Positions 15,241-22,610 of a DNA stretch of 26,488 bases are shown one piece after another. Under the pieces are notes generated by a model. That model was not told where the DNA came from. It worked only from the letters and a program-made list of their open reading frames with translations, and did not search any database. Position 1 is the first letter of the stretch, and each line of letters begins with the position of its first letter. Where the stretch lies: positions 1-26,488 of the forward strand of contig CANQYR010000003.1 of the NCBI GenBank assembly GCA_947628125.1. The letters are read 5' to 3'. A program made the position numbers and the translations under genes. The DNA is from an uncultured Bacilli bacterium (GTDB lineage: Bacteria > Bacillota_I > Bacilli_A > RF39 > UBA660).

Positions 15241-17098
15241 TTTTACCATACTCTTTCTTTAAATAAATAATTAGTATTGATATGTCGCTTGGATTTACAC
15301 CGCTTATTCTTGATGCTTGCCCGATGGATATTGGTCTTATTTGTTCTAGTTTTTGTCTTGCTTCGCTAGCAAGGTTTTTAATTTTGGTGTAGTCAATATC
15401 TTCGGGGATTTGTTTTTCGTCTAATTTGGCTTTTTTTTCAACTTCTTTAATTGTTTTATTTAAATAGCCTTCATATTTGATTTGGATTTCTATTTCTTCT
15501 AGTATTTCATTATTATAAGGAATATTTATTATTTTTGGTAAAAGGTCAGTAGTTATTTCAGGCCTTTTTAAAAGCTCATAGAGACTTTGTTGGTTTTTAT
15601 TGATGGTGATGTTAAATTCTTTTAGAGTATTTTTTATTTCTTTGGTAAGGTTTAGTTTGGTTGTTTGTAAATACTTTTGACATTCATTTAATTTTTGTAA
15701 TTTATTTTGATAGTTTTGGTATTGCTCTTTGGTAATGCTTTTAACTTGCCAGGCAATGTTTCTTAGTCTTAGATCAGCATTATCATGACGAAGAAGCAAG
15801 CGGTATTCCGCTCTTGATGTTAGCATACGATATGGTTCTTTGGTGCCTTTGGTTACAAGATCATCAATTAAGACACCTATGTAGGCTTCATTTCTTTTTA
15901 ATATTAATGGTTCTTGGTTTTCTAATTTTAAAGAGGCGTTAATGCCGGCGATGAGGCCTTGAGATGCGGCTTCTTCATAGCCACTTGTTCCATTTATTTG
16001 GCCAGCGGTGTATAAATTAGCAATGATTTTGGATTCTAAGGTTGGTTTCATTTGTAAAGGATTTATGGCATCATATTCAATTGCATAAGCATATTTAGTT
16101 ATTTGGGCGTTTTCTAATCCTTGTAATGAGTGGACCATTTGCGTTTGTACATCTTTAGGCATGGATGTGGAAAATCCTTGCAGATACCATTCATCATAGT
16201 ATAGGCTTTCGGGTTCTAAGAAAAGTTGGTGTCTTTCTTTATCTTTAAACCTTACTAATTTATCTTCGATGCTAGGACAATATCTAGGACCAACGCCAGT
16301 GACATAGCCACCATACATAGCAGATTTGTTTAAGTTATTCATTATTATTTCATGAGTTTTTTGATTAGTGTATAACAAGTAACATTTTTGCTGGTTATTT
16401 ATGTCATATATTGGTTTTTCATCAAAGGAAAATGTCCAAAGTTGATTGTCCCCTTTTTCTTCTTGCATTTTAGAAAAATCGATGGATGAGGCTTTTATTC
16501 TAGGTGGAGTTCCAGTTTTTAAGCGTTGAATATCAAAGCCTAATTTTTTTAGATTATCACTTAAATGGTTACTTCGATCTTCACCATGGGGTCCTTGTTT
16601 TTTGCTTTCGCTGCCAATTAGGACGTTGGCTTTTAGATATGTTCCGGTTGTAAGAATTACTATATCCCCTTTTATTTCTTCATTAGTTTCTAAAGAAACA
16701 CCTTCAACTTGATTATTTTTTATTAATAGGTTTTCTACTTTACCTTCTTTTATGGTAAGATTTTTTTGATTTCTTAAGGCTTCTAGCATATTTTTAGGAT
16801 ATGTTATTTTATCAGCTTGGCATCTTAAAGAACGAACGGCTGGGCCTTTAGAATTGTTTAGCATTTTGATTTGAAAATGAGATTTGTCAGCGATTTTACC
16901 CATAAGTCCACCTAGGGCATCTATTTCTCTTACTATTATACCTTTAGCTGTACCACCAATGGATGGATTACAGGGCATGTCGCCAATGTTTTTAATGTTC
17001 ATGGTTATTAGTATGGTTTTATGACCTTTAAAGGCGGTCATGTGGGCTGCTTCAATACCAGCGTGTCCCCCACCTACTACTATTACATCGTATTTCAT
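15221..17098 (-). CDS. mnmG: tRNA uridine-34 carboxymethylaminomethyl modification enzyme MnmG, 625 aa
   Basis: With MnmE, this FAD- and methylene-THF-dependent enzyme builds the cmnm5 group on U34 of tRNAs reading two-codon boxes. The N terminus has the dinucleotide-binding VVGGGHAGIEAA. Further family blocks are CNPSIGGTAKGIIVREIDAL, the GPRYCPSIEDKLVRF block, GTSGYEEAASQGLIAG and TSRAEYRLLLRHDNAD. The C-terminal helical domain ends RISGVNPSDISILIIYLKK, which contacts MnmE and tRNA. Length is normal. GGAGGTA lies 4 bases before the ATG, and mnmE ends 13 bases upstream, so the two partners are made from one transcript. Confidence 0.98.
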   Translation of the reverse strand: MKYDVIVVGGGHAGIEAAHMTAFKGHKTILITMNIKNIGDMPCNPSIGGTAKGIIVREIDALGGLMGKIADKSHFQIKMLNNSKGPAVRSLRCQADKITYPKNMLEALRNQKNLTIKEGKVENLLIKNNQVEGVSLETNEEIKGDIVILTTGTYLKANVLIGSESKKQGPHGEDRSNHLSDNLKKLGFDIQRLKTGTPPRIKASSIDFSKMQEEKGDNQLWTFSFDEKPIYDINNQQKCYLLYTNQKTHEIIMNNLNKSAMYGGYVTGVGPRYCPSIEDKLVRFKDKERHQLFLEPESLYYDEWYLQGFSTSMPKDVQTQMVHSLQGLENAQITKYAYAIEYDAINPLQMKPTLESKIIANLYTAGQINGTSGYEEAASQGLIAGINASLKLENQEPLILKRNEAYIGVLIDDLVTKGTKEPYRMLTSRAEYRLLLRHDNADLRLRNIAWQVKSITKEQYQNYQNKLQKLNECQKYLQTTKLNLTKEIKNTLKEFNITINKNQQSLYELLKRPEITTDLLPKIINIPYNNEILEEIEIQIKYEGYLNKTIKEVEKKAKLDEKQIPEDIDYTKIKNLASEARQKLEQIRPISIGQASRISGVNPSDISILIIYLKKEYGKNEPRSI

Positions 17099-17111
17099 AT
17101 GTACCTCCTTT

Positions 17112-18467
17112 TTATTTTCCTAAACAAAAACGGGAAAAGATGTTGTCAATTAATTCTTCTTCGTAATATTGACCGATTATTTTGCCAAGACATTCCCAAG
17201 CATTTTTTATGTCGATGCTGACCATGTCAATTGGTATATCTTTTTTATTAGCATTTATGGCTTGATTAATTAGTTGTAAGGCTTCTTTAGCTAAGCTTAT
17301 TTGTCTAATATTAGTTAGGTAAGTTAAATTTTTATTTTCAATATTTTGTAAATTAAATTGGCTAATGATATTATCTTTTAGTTCTTCAATGCCTTTTTTT
17401 ATTTTAGCACTTCCCAATATTATTGGTAAATTAGTAGATAAATTTTCTATTTTGGTTGGCAAATCTTGTTTATTTAAAAAGATGATAGCTTTTTTATTGC
17501 CAATATTTTTTATTAGTTCTTCCTCTTCGGTTGTTAGTTTTTCATTTTGGTTTAATACTAATATTATTAAGTCAGCTTGGTTCATTATCGTTTTACTTTT
17601 TTCAACGCCTATTTTTTCAACTTTATCTGTTGTTTTTCTAATTCCAGCGGTGTCTAGGAAGTTAATTATTATTCCTTGGTAGATTATTGAGCCTTCGATG
17701 ACGTCTCTTGTTGTACCGGATATGTCGGTGACGATAGCTTTTTCTTCTTCTAGTAAGGCATTTAGTAAACTACTTTTGCCGACATTTGGTTTACCTATTA
17801 TGGCTACTTTTAAGCCGTTTTTTATTATTTGACCATTTTGAGCTTCTTTTATTATTTGTTCTAGTTTGGTTTTAATACTTGTTAGAACAGGGGTAATATT
17901 TGCTTTGGTTATTACTAATTCATCAATGTATTCAGGGTAGTCGATATTAACCTCAATATTAGCTAAGAGAGCGGCCATTTGGTCTCTTAAGGAGTTTATT
18001 AATTCGGTAGTTTTACCAGTTAAATGATTCATGGCTAAGGTTGATTGGTTTGATGTTGAGGATTCTAGTAAGTCTTCAACGGCTTCGGCTTCTAACAGAT
18101 TGATGCGGCCATTTAAAAAAGCTCTTTTGGTAAATTCCCCTTTTTCGGCTAATCTAGCATTTTGTTTTAAGATAAGGCTAAGGATTTTTCTGGTTACTTC
18201 AAAGCCACCGTGGCAATTAATTTCTACTACATCTTCTTTGGTATAGGTTTTAGGCGCTTTCATGATGGTTACTAAAACTTCATCAATTTTTTGATCGTTA
18301 TCCATAATGTAGCCATAGTGGATGGTATGGCTTTTGGCTTGACTGATTTTTTTATTAGAAAAAATTTTTTGAATTATTTTTAAAGCCTCATTACCACTTA
18401 TTCGAATAATATTTATGGCCCCTATTCCTATGTTATTGGTAGCGATGGCAGCAATTGTATCTTCCAT
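17112..18467 (-). CDS. mnmE: tRNA modification GTPase MnmE, 451 aa
   Basis: Partner of MnmG in wobble-uridine modification. The N-terminal formyl-THF-binding domain (about 1-115, with EINCHGG) is followed by helices and an inserted Ras-like G domain. Its motifs are GKPNVGKSS (225-233), the GTTRD switch, DTAG (272-275) and NKQD. The C terminus is FCLGK, the family's CxGK motif with the essential Cys. AAGGAGG precedes the ATG. It is the first gene of the mnmE-mnmG-rsmG-noc unit, with a near-consensus promoter in front and a Noc-binding palindrome next to it. Confidence 0.98.
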   Translation of the reverse strand: MEDTIAAIATNNIGIGAINIIRISGNEALKIIQKIFSNKKISQAKSHTIHYGYIMDNDQKIDEVLVTIMKAPKTYTKEDVVEINCHGGFEVTRKILSLILKQNARLAEKGEFTKRAFLNGRINLLEAEAVEDLLESSTSNQSTLAMNHLTGKTTELINSLRDQMAALLANIEVNIDYPEYIDELVITKANITPVLTSIKTKLEQIIKEAQNGQIIKNGLKVAIIGKPNVGKSSLLNALLEEEKAIVTDISGTTRDVIEGSIIYQGIIINFLDTAGIRKTTDKVEKIGVEKSKTIMNQADLIILVLNQNEKLTTEEEELIKNIGNKKAIIFLNKQDLPTKIENLSTNLPIILGSAKIKKGIEELKDNIISQFNLQNIENKNLTYLTNIRQISLAKEALQLINQAINANKKDIPIDMVSIDIKNAWECLGKIIGQYYEEELIDNIFSRFCLGK

Positions 18468-18492
18468 TTTTTTTCCTCCTTAACTTTTTGGT

Positions 18493-18522
18493 ATTATAGC
18501 ATTGTTCTTTTTAAATGTCCAA
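18493..18522 (-). promoter_or_regulatory. strong promoter of mnmE-mnmG-rsmG-noc
   Basis: Minus strand TTGGAC, 18 bases, TATAAT with TGC extended -10. The start point is about 20 bases before the mnmE start codon. Confidence 0.7.
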
Positions 18523-18529
18523 TTTTATA

Positions 18530-18545
18530 TATTTCCCGGGAAATA
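18530..18545. promoter_or_regulatory. Noc-binding site (NBS), perfect 16-bp palindrome
   Basis: TATTTCCCGGGAAATA is a perfect palindrome and equals, as I recall it, the Bacillus subtilis NBS consensus (parS is TGTTTCACGTGAAACA instead). It stands out as the only such G/C-rich dyad in an A/T-rich spacer. It begins 7 bases upstream of the -35 box of the operon that encodes Noc itself, between that promoter and the jag terminator. It may load Noc near the origin and might also influence noc expression. Confidence 0.85.
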
Positions 18546-18570
18546 AAAAAAAAATTCAAAATGAATTTTT
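18545..18570 (-). terminator. intrinsic terminator of the rpmH-rnpA-yidC-jag run
   Basis: Minus strand 9-bp stem AAAAATTCA/TGAATTTTT with a 3-nt loop, then continuing T. It overlaps the last bases of jag and adjoins the Noc-binding palindrome. Confidence 0.75.
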
Positions 18571-19153
18571 AGTCAACTGATTTTATTATAATGTGTCTTT
18601 GCGGTTCTTCGCCAACGCTTTCAGTGGCAACGCCTTTAAAATTAGATAATTTATTATGGATTACTCTTCTTTCAAAGGAATTCATGTTTTCTAATTGGGC
18701 ATCGACTTTTGATGTTCTAACTTCTTTGGCAATTTTAATTGCTAGTCTTTCTAAATATTCTATTCTTTTTTCTTTATAGTTTTCAACATCTAATGTTAGT
18801 TTAGGATAGATGCCCCATTCTATTTTTATTTTATTTTTGATTAGAACTTCCAAGGCTTTCAATGTTTGACCATTTTTACCTATTAAGATAGAATTGTTAT
18901 TTGAGTACATGGTAATGTTGATGTTTTCTTCTCTGATGTTTGTTTCAAAGTTTACTAATATATTTAAGTAATCGGCTATGTCACCGAGAAAATTTTCAAT
19001 CTCTTTGATTAAATTTTGATAAGAGATGGCTTTGATTTTGACTAGTTTTTCATTTGAACTTTCTTCTTTTTTATATATTATGTTTTCGGTTTGTAAATCA
19101 TTTTTAGCGTTTTCTAAGGCTTCTAGTATTGTATTTGCTTCTACTTCAATCAT
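18569..19153 (-). CDS. jag: RNA-binding protein Jag/KhpB (EloR-like), 194 aa
   Basis: RNA-binding protein linked to cell elongation and to YidC in Gram-positive bacteria. The middle carries a KH domain with the IGKNG loop (91-95). The C-terminal R3H domain has NSFERRVIHNKL (158-169) and ATESVGEEPQRHIIIK. The N-terminal Jag-N region is present but divergent (about 1-30), followed by a short linker. Its start is 6 bases after yidC with AGAAGGTAG as ribosome site. Together with yidC it forms the spoIIIJ-jag pair of Bacillus. Confidence 0.94.
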   Translation of the reverse strand: MIEVEANTILEALENAKNDLQTENIIYKKEESSNEKLVKIKAISYQNLIKEIENFLGDIADYLNILVNFETNIREENINITMYSNNNSILIGKNGQTLKALEVLIKNKIKIEWGIYPKLTLDVENYKEKRIEYLERLAIKIAKEVRTSKVDAQLENMNSFERRVIHNKLSNFKGVATESVGEEPQRHIIIKSVD

Positions 19154-19159
19154 TATTTA

Positions 19160-20173
19160 CTACCTTCTTTCTTTTTTATTTTTAACTTTGATGTTAAAAA
19201 TTTTATGTTCCTTATGTTTTTCATTGGCTAGTATTTTTTTGATTATATAGTTTTGAACGACGGCAAAGCCGTTAGTTACTATCCAGTAGAAAGCAATAGC
19301 TGTTGGTAGATTAAATGAGGCAATGGAAATACTTATAATCATAAATTTAAACATGAAACTCATTTGCTTCATCATTTCATCGTTGCCACTACTGGTGGAA
19401 TTCATGGAATTTTTAAAGGAAGCATAGGTAGTTACAATTATTAAGAATATTAATATGATATAGATATATTGGCCTTGAGATATGCCTTTCCAAGGTGTTG
19501 TTCCTAGTTGCATACCGAATAAGGATCCTTCAAAGATAGCTGGTACTTTATTTATGGCATCTAAGAAGGCAAAGAATAAAGGAATTTGTAGTAAAGCACC
19601 TAGGCAACCGGATACAGGGTTTATTTTATATTTTTGATAAACCATCATCATTTCTTGGCTTTTGGCCATCATAGATGCATTGTCAGTTTTATTGGCATAT
19701 TTTTTTTCAATTCTTGCTATTTCAGGCTGAGCTTTTTGTAATGTTTGAGATTGTCTCATACTTTTTAGGGATAATGGTAACATTATTAATCTTATTAATA
19801 AGCCAACCACCATGACAGATATACCAAAATTGTTAACTAAAAAGCCAAATTTTAAAATTACAAGGGCGATGGGTCTTACTAGAAGTAGTTGCCATAAGCC
19901 TTTATATTTATTGGTAGTTAGGCTAAAATCTTTACAAGTTGGTAAGTCTTCTAGTTTAACATCTAATTCGTCATTATGTTCTTCATATATTCTGTATAGT
20001 TCTGAATTTTCTTGCGGTTTACATAATATATCTTTTCTAACACTTTGACCGGTTTCACTATTGGTTATCATTCTTCCTTCATTATCAACTAAATAGTCAT
20101 TTTTCCCACAACCACTAGTTAGTAATAGTATGGCAATTAAAATTATACTTAGGACTTTATTTTTTGCTTTCAT
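19160..20173 (-). CDS. yidC: membrane protein insertase YidC/SpoIIIJ, lipoprotein form, 337 aa
   Basis: Inserts proteins into the cytoplasmic membrane alone or with SecYEG. A lipoprotein signal peptide ends at the lipobox LTSGC (Cys22). The conserved core starts near residue 93, with five membrane segments and the substrate-binding Arg128 in the first, LLIRLIMLPLSL. The QPEIARIEKKY cytoplasmic hairpin, NPVSGCLGALLQIPLFFAF and the final helix NLPTAIAFYWIVTNGFAVVQN follow. The exported stretch between Cys22 and the core (about 70 residues, with Cys51 and Cys80) is longer than I expect for Bacillus SpoIIIJ. The gene overlaps rnpA by 17 bases; GAAAGGA lies before the ATG. Confidence 0.97.
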   Translation of the reverse strand: MKAKNKVLSIILIAILLLTSGCGKNDYLVDNEGRMITNSETGQSVRKDILCKPQENSELYRIYEEHNDELDVKLEDLPTCKDFSLTTNKYKGLWQLLLVRPIALVILKFGFLVNNFGISVMVVGLLIRLIMLPLSLKSMRQSQTLQKAQPEIARIEKKYANKTDNASMMAKSQEMMMVYQKYKINPVSGCLGALLQIPLFFAFLDAINKVPAIFEGSLFGMQLGTTPWKGISQGQYIYIILIFLIIVTTYASFKNSMNSTSSGNDEMMKQMSFMFKFMIISISIASFNLPTAIAFYWIVTNGFAVVQNYIIKKILANEKHKEHKIFNIKVKNKKERR

Positions 20174-20498
20174 GTTTTTCCTTTCTTATTAACTCTTCAA
20201 AACTTTTTTCTAATTCTTGATATGATGTTTTTTTGGAGTTCTCTTTCATTATTATAATATAATCTTGGTCTGTTCTCAACTGATTTTTATATTTATCTAA
20301 GATGGCTCGCATTCTTCTTTTAAGTAAATTTCTATTTACCGCATTGCCTAATTTTTTGGAAACGGCAATACCAAAGTGGGGATAATCAAACTTACTTTCT
20401 TTATTATATAGGACAAAATTTTGATTTTTTAAATATTTTTGATTTTGAATTATTGCGCTGAAGTCTTGATGTTTTTTAATCATTTCGTTTTTTTTCAA
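20157..20498 (-). CDS. rnpA: ribonuclease P protein component, 113 aa
   Basis: Protein subunit of RNase P, which with the rnpB RNA matures tRNA 5' ends. Family blocks: KKNEMIKKHQDFSAIIQ at the N terminus, FGIAVSKKLGNAVNRNLLKRRMR (the basic RNR motif) and a C-terminal helix. The start is TTG at 20498, which aligns well with the usual N terminus; AAAGGAAAGTGA precedes it with loose spacing. A clear terminator hairpin lies between rpmH and this gene, so rnpA is probably expressed by read-through at a level below rpmH. The rnpB RNA is not in the window. Confidence 0.96.
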   Translation of the reverse strand: MKKNEMIKKHQDFSAIIQNQKYLKNQNFVLYNKESKFDYPHFGIAVSKKLGNAVNRNLLKRRMRAILDKYKNQLRTDQDYIIIMKENSKKTSYQELEKSFEELIRKEKHESKK

Positions 20499-20521
20499 TT
20501 TAAGTCACTTTCCTTTATTAT

Positions 20522-20546
20522 AAAAAAGTCCACATTAAAAATGTGG
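20522..20546 (-). terminator. terminator or attenuator between rpmH and rnpA
   Basis: Minus strand CCACATT/AATGTGG, a 7-bp stem with 3-nt loop, followed by a T run. It starts at the base after the rpmH stop codon. No separate good promoter for rnpA is seen downstream, so partial read-through is likely. Confidence 0.7.
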
Positions 20547-20669
20547 TTACTTACATAATCTTTTGCGGCCTTTTTGTCTTCTAGTTTTTAATATATTACT
20601 TTCTTTTCTAGCAAAAAAACCATGTTTCTTTTTCATTTTTCTTTTATTTGGTTGGTATGTTCCTACCAT
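20547..20669 (-). CDS. rpmH: 50S ribosomal protein L34, 40 aa
   Basis: Small, very basic ribosomal protein; the sequence starts MVGTYQPNKRKMKKKHGFFA and ends RQKGRKRLCK. The blocks TYQPN, KKKHGFFAR, ILKTRRQKGRK match L34, which is normally 44-46 residues; this one is a few residues shorter. GGAGGGA precedes the ATG. The gene is the first of the leftward origin-proximal run, with an almost consensus promoter, as is usual for rpmH beside dnaA. Confidence 0.97.
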   Translation of the reverse strand: MVGTYQPNKRKMKKKHGFFARKESNILKTRRQKGRKRLCK

Positions 20670-20698
20670 AGTATCCCTCCTTTTTTTAAGTCTTACCT

Positions 20699-20728
20699 AT
20701 TATAATATTAAGTTTGGGAAAATGTCAA
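20699..20728 (-). promoter_or_regulatory. strong promoter of rpmH-rnpA-yidC-jag
   Basis: Minus strand consensus TTGACA, 18 bases, consensus TATAAT. The start point is about 20 bases before the L34 start codon. Confidence 0.8.
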
Positions 20729-20752
20729 CTTAAAATGGCTAATAAAAGTTAT

Positions 20753-21003
20753 TGTGGATAAGTTTTTTTTATAGTTTATAAATGTTAATACTTATCCACA
20801 CCTTAAATATATTTTTTTCTTTTGGATATTGGCCTTGTTATTAGTTATTAACATATTAACTTAGTGGTGGATAAAGTTATATACGTGTTATTTTATAGTG
20901 TATATAAATTTGTTGATAATGTTTATAAGTCTTTTTTTCACTTATTTTTAGGACTATTTTTGGTGGATAACTTGTTAATATTTAGTGAATTTATAGTTGA
21001 TAA
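20753..21003. other. oriC, upstream part: DnaA-box cluster between rpmH and dnaA
   Basis: The 414-base spacer holds no gene. It has two perfect DnaA boxes facing each other, TGTGGATAA at 20753-20761 and TTATCCACA at 20792-20800. Single-mismatch boxes occur at 20866-20874 and 20962-20970 (GGTGGATAA) and 20911-20919 (TGTTGATAA), and a weaker one at 20995-21003. The area is very A/T-rich. This is the usual dnaA-upstream half of a bipartite Bacillus-type origin and probably also autoregulates dnaA. Confidence 0.85.
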
Positions 21004-21083
21004 GAAAAATATACTTTCTTAATTTTTTAAAATGAGTTAGAATAATGGTAATTGAAGATTTTCTAGAGCAGTGGGGTGGTTAA

Positions 21084-22448
21084 ATGACTGATAAAAATCT
21101 ATGGAAACAGTTTTTAGATTGCATTTATAATGAAGTCAATTCTGCCTCATATCACGCTTGGTTTAGTGATTTAAAATTGATATCTATTACTAATGATAAA
21201 ATTCAAATTCAAGTACCAATGGAAATTCATAAGCGAATTTTAAGTGATAATTATTATTCTTTAATAGATGAAACTTTTTTTAAACTAACTAATATTAATT
21301 ATCAATTTGAATATTTGACTAAAGATGAGATAAGCATTTCTGATGAACCTATTGTTTTTAATACTTTAGAGAAAGATGATGAAGTTATTTCTAGTGGTGA
21401 TTGGGAAACTAATTTGATTCCCACCTTAAATTTTGAGAATTATATTGTTGGTGATTCTAACAGACTTGCTAAGGTAGCGGGTATGGCGGTGGCTGAACAA
21501 CCCGGAAAAATTCATAATCCGTTATTTATATATGGGAAGAGCGGTCTTGGTAAGACACATCTTATGCACGCGATTGGTAATTATATTGTTAATAACTCAC
21601 ATAAAAAGGTGTTATACACAACTAGTGAGATGTTTAAAGATGATTATGTAAGTATTGCTAATACTAATAATAAGGAAAATAATGTTAATGATGTAGCTGA
21701 TTTTAAGAAGAAGTATCGAGATGTTGATGTGTTAATTATTGATGATATTCAGTATTTAGTTGGAGCCGAGAAGACTCAGCAAGAGTTTTTTCATACTTTT
21801 AATGCTTTGCATCAGGCTAATAAGCAAATTATTATTAGTTCGGATAGAAGTCCAGATGATTTAAAGTTATTGGAGGAGCGGCTTCGAAGTCGGTTTATGT
21901 GGGGTTTACCGGTTGATATTTATCCACCTGATTTTGAACTTCGTTGTAAAATTATTAAACAGAAGTTGAAAAATATGACTATTTCAACGAAAATTGATGA
22001 AAATGTTATTGAGTATATTGCTAATAGTTGCCAAAATGATGTGCGTTTTTTGGAAGGAGCAATCAATCGACTGATGGCTTATACAGCGATGATTGTTCCG
22101 GAGAAAATTGATTTAAATTTTGCTGTTGAAGCTTTAGCAGATTTTGTTAATAAGAATATTTATAAAACGGATAGTATTGAAAGTATACAAAGAGCAGTGG
22201 CCCAGTATTACAAAATTACAATTGAGGATTTGAAAGGGAAAAGAAAAAGTGCCAATATTGCTTATCCGCGAATGATTGGTATGTATTTGTCTAAGACTTT
22301 GACTGATGAAAATTTTAATCGTATTGGTTTGGAATTTGGTGGGAGGGATCATTCAACGGTAATTCATGCTTGTAATCGAATTGAAAAAGATTTAAAATCT
22401 AATATGAATTTAGGTGCACAGCTAAAAGAAATCAAAAATTTATTATGA
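21084..22448 (+). CDS. dnaA: chromosomal replication initiator protein DnaA, 454 aa
   Basis: DnaA binds the boxes on both sides of its gene, forms an ATP filament and opens the origin. Domain I (about 1-80, LWKQFLDCIYNEVNSASYHAWF) is followed by a short domain II and the AAA+ core with Walker A GKSGLGKTHL (151-160), Walker B VLIIDDIQYL and the arginine-finger region RLRSRFMWG. Domain IV carries GKRKSANIAYPRMIGMYL and the signature GRDHSTVIHA (420-429), which reads the DnaA box. GGGGTGG lies 6 bases before the ATG. Length is normal. Confidence 0.98.
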   Translation: MTDKNLWKQFLDCIYNEVNSASYHAWFSDLKLISITNDKIQIQVPMEIHKRILSDNYYSLIDETFFKLTNINYQFEYLTKDEISISDEPIVFNTLEKDDEVISSGDWETNLIPTLNFENYIVGDSNRLAKVAGMAVAEQPGKIHNPLFIYGKSGLGKTHLMHAIGNYIVNNSHKKVLYTTSEMFKDDYVSIANTNNKENNVNDVADFKKKYRDVDVLIIDDIQYLVGAEKTQQEFFHTFNALHQANKQIIISSDRSPDDLKLLEERLRSRFMWGLPVDIYPPDFELRCKIIKQKLKNMTISTKIDENVIEYIANSCQNDVRFLEGAINRLMAYTAMIVPEKIDLNFAVEALADFVNKNIYKTDSIESIQRAVAQYYKITIEDLKGKRKSANIAYPRMIGMYLSKTLTDENFNRIGLEFGGRDHSTVIHACNRIEKDLKSNMNLGAQLKEIKNLL

Positions 22449-22449
22449 A

Positions 22450-22585
22450 TGTGGATAACATTTATTAGATTGTTAATAGTTATCTACTTATTAATGAGTG
22501 ATTTTGATAAGGTAAATAGGGGATTTTTAAAGTTATAAACATATCAACAGTATTAATAATTATATTAGTATATTATTATATAAAA
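22450..22585. other. oriC, downstream part: DnaA box and A/T-rich unwinding region between dnaA and dnaN
   Basis: The 162-base spacer starts with a perfect DnaA box, TGTGGATAA at 22450-22458, two bases after the dnaA stop. A degenerate one follows at 22479-22487. From about 22545 to 22585 the sequence is almost pure A and T, the expected place of the duplex-unwinding element. Clear DnaA-trio repeats were not resolved by eye. Confidence 0.7.
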
Positions 22586-22610
22586 AGAAAGAAAGAAAGA
22601 AGGATGGAAA

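Noticed and set aside
20670..21083. A small RNA or small protein in the spacer before dnaA
   Set aside because: Only short A/T-rich frames are present and the DnaA boxes explain the region.
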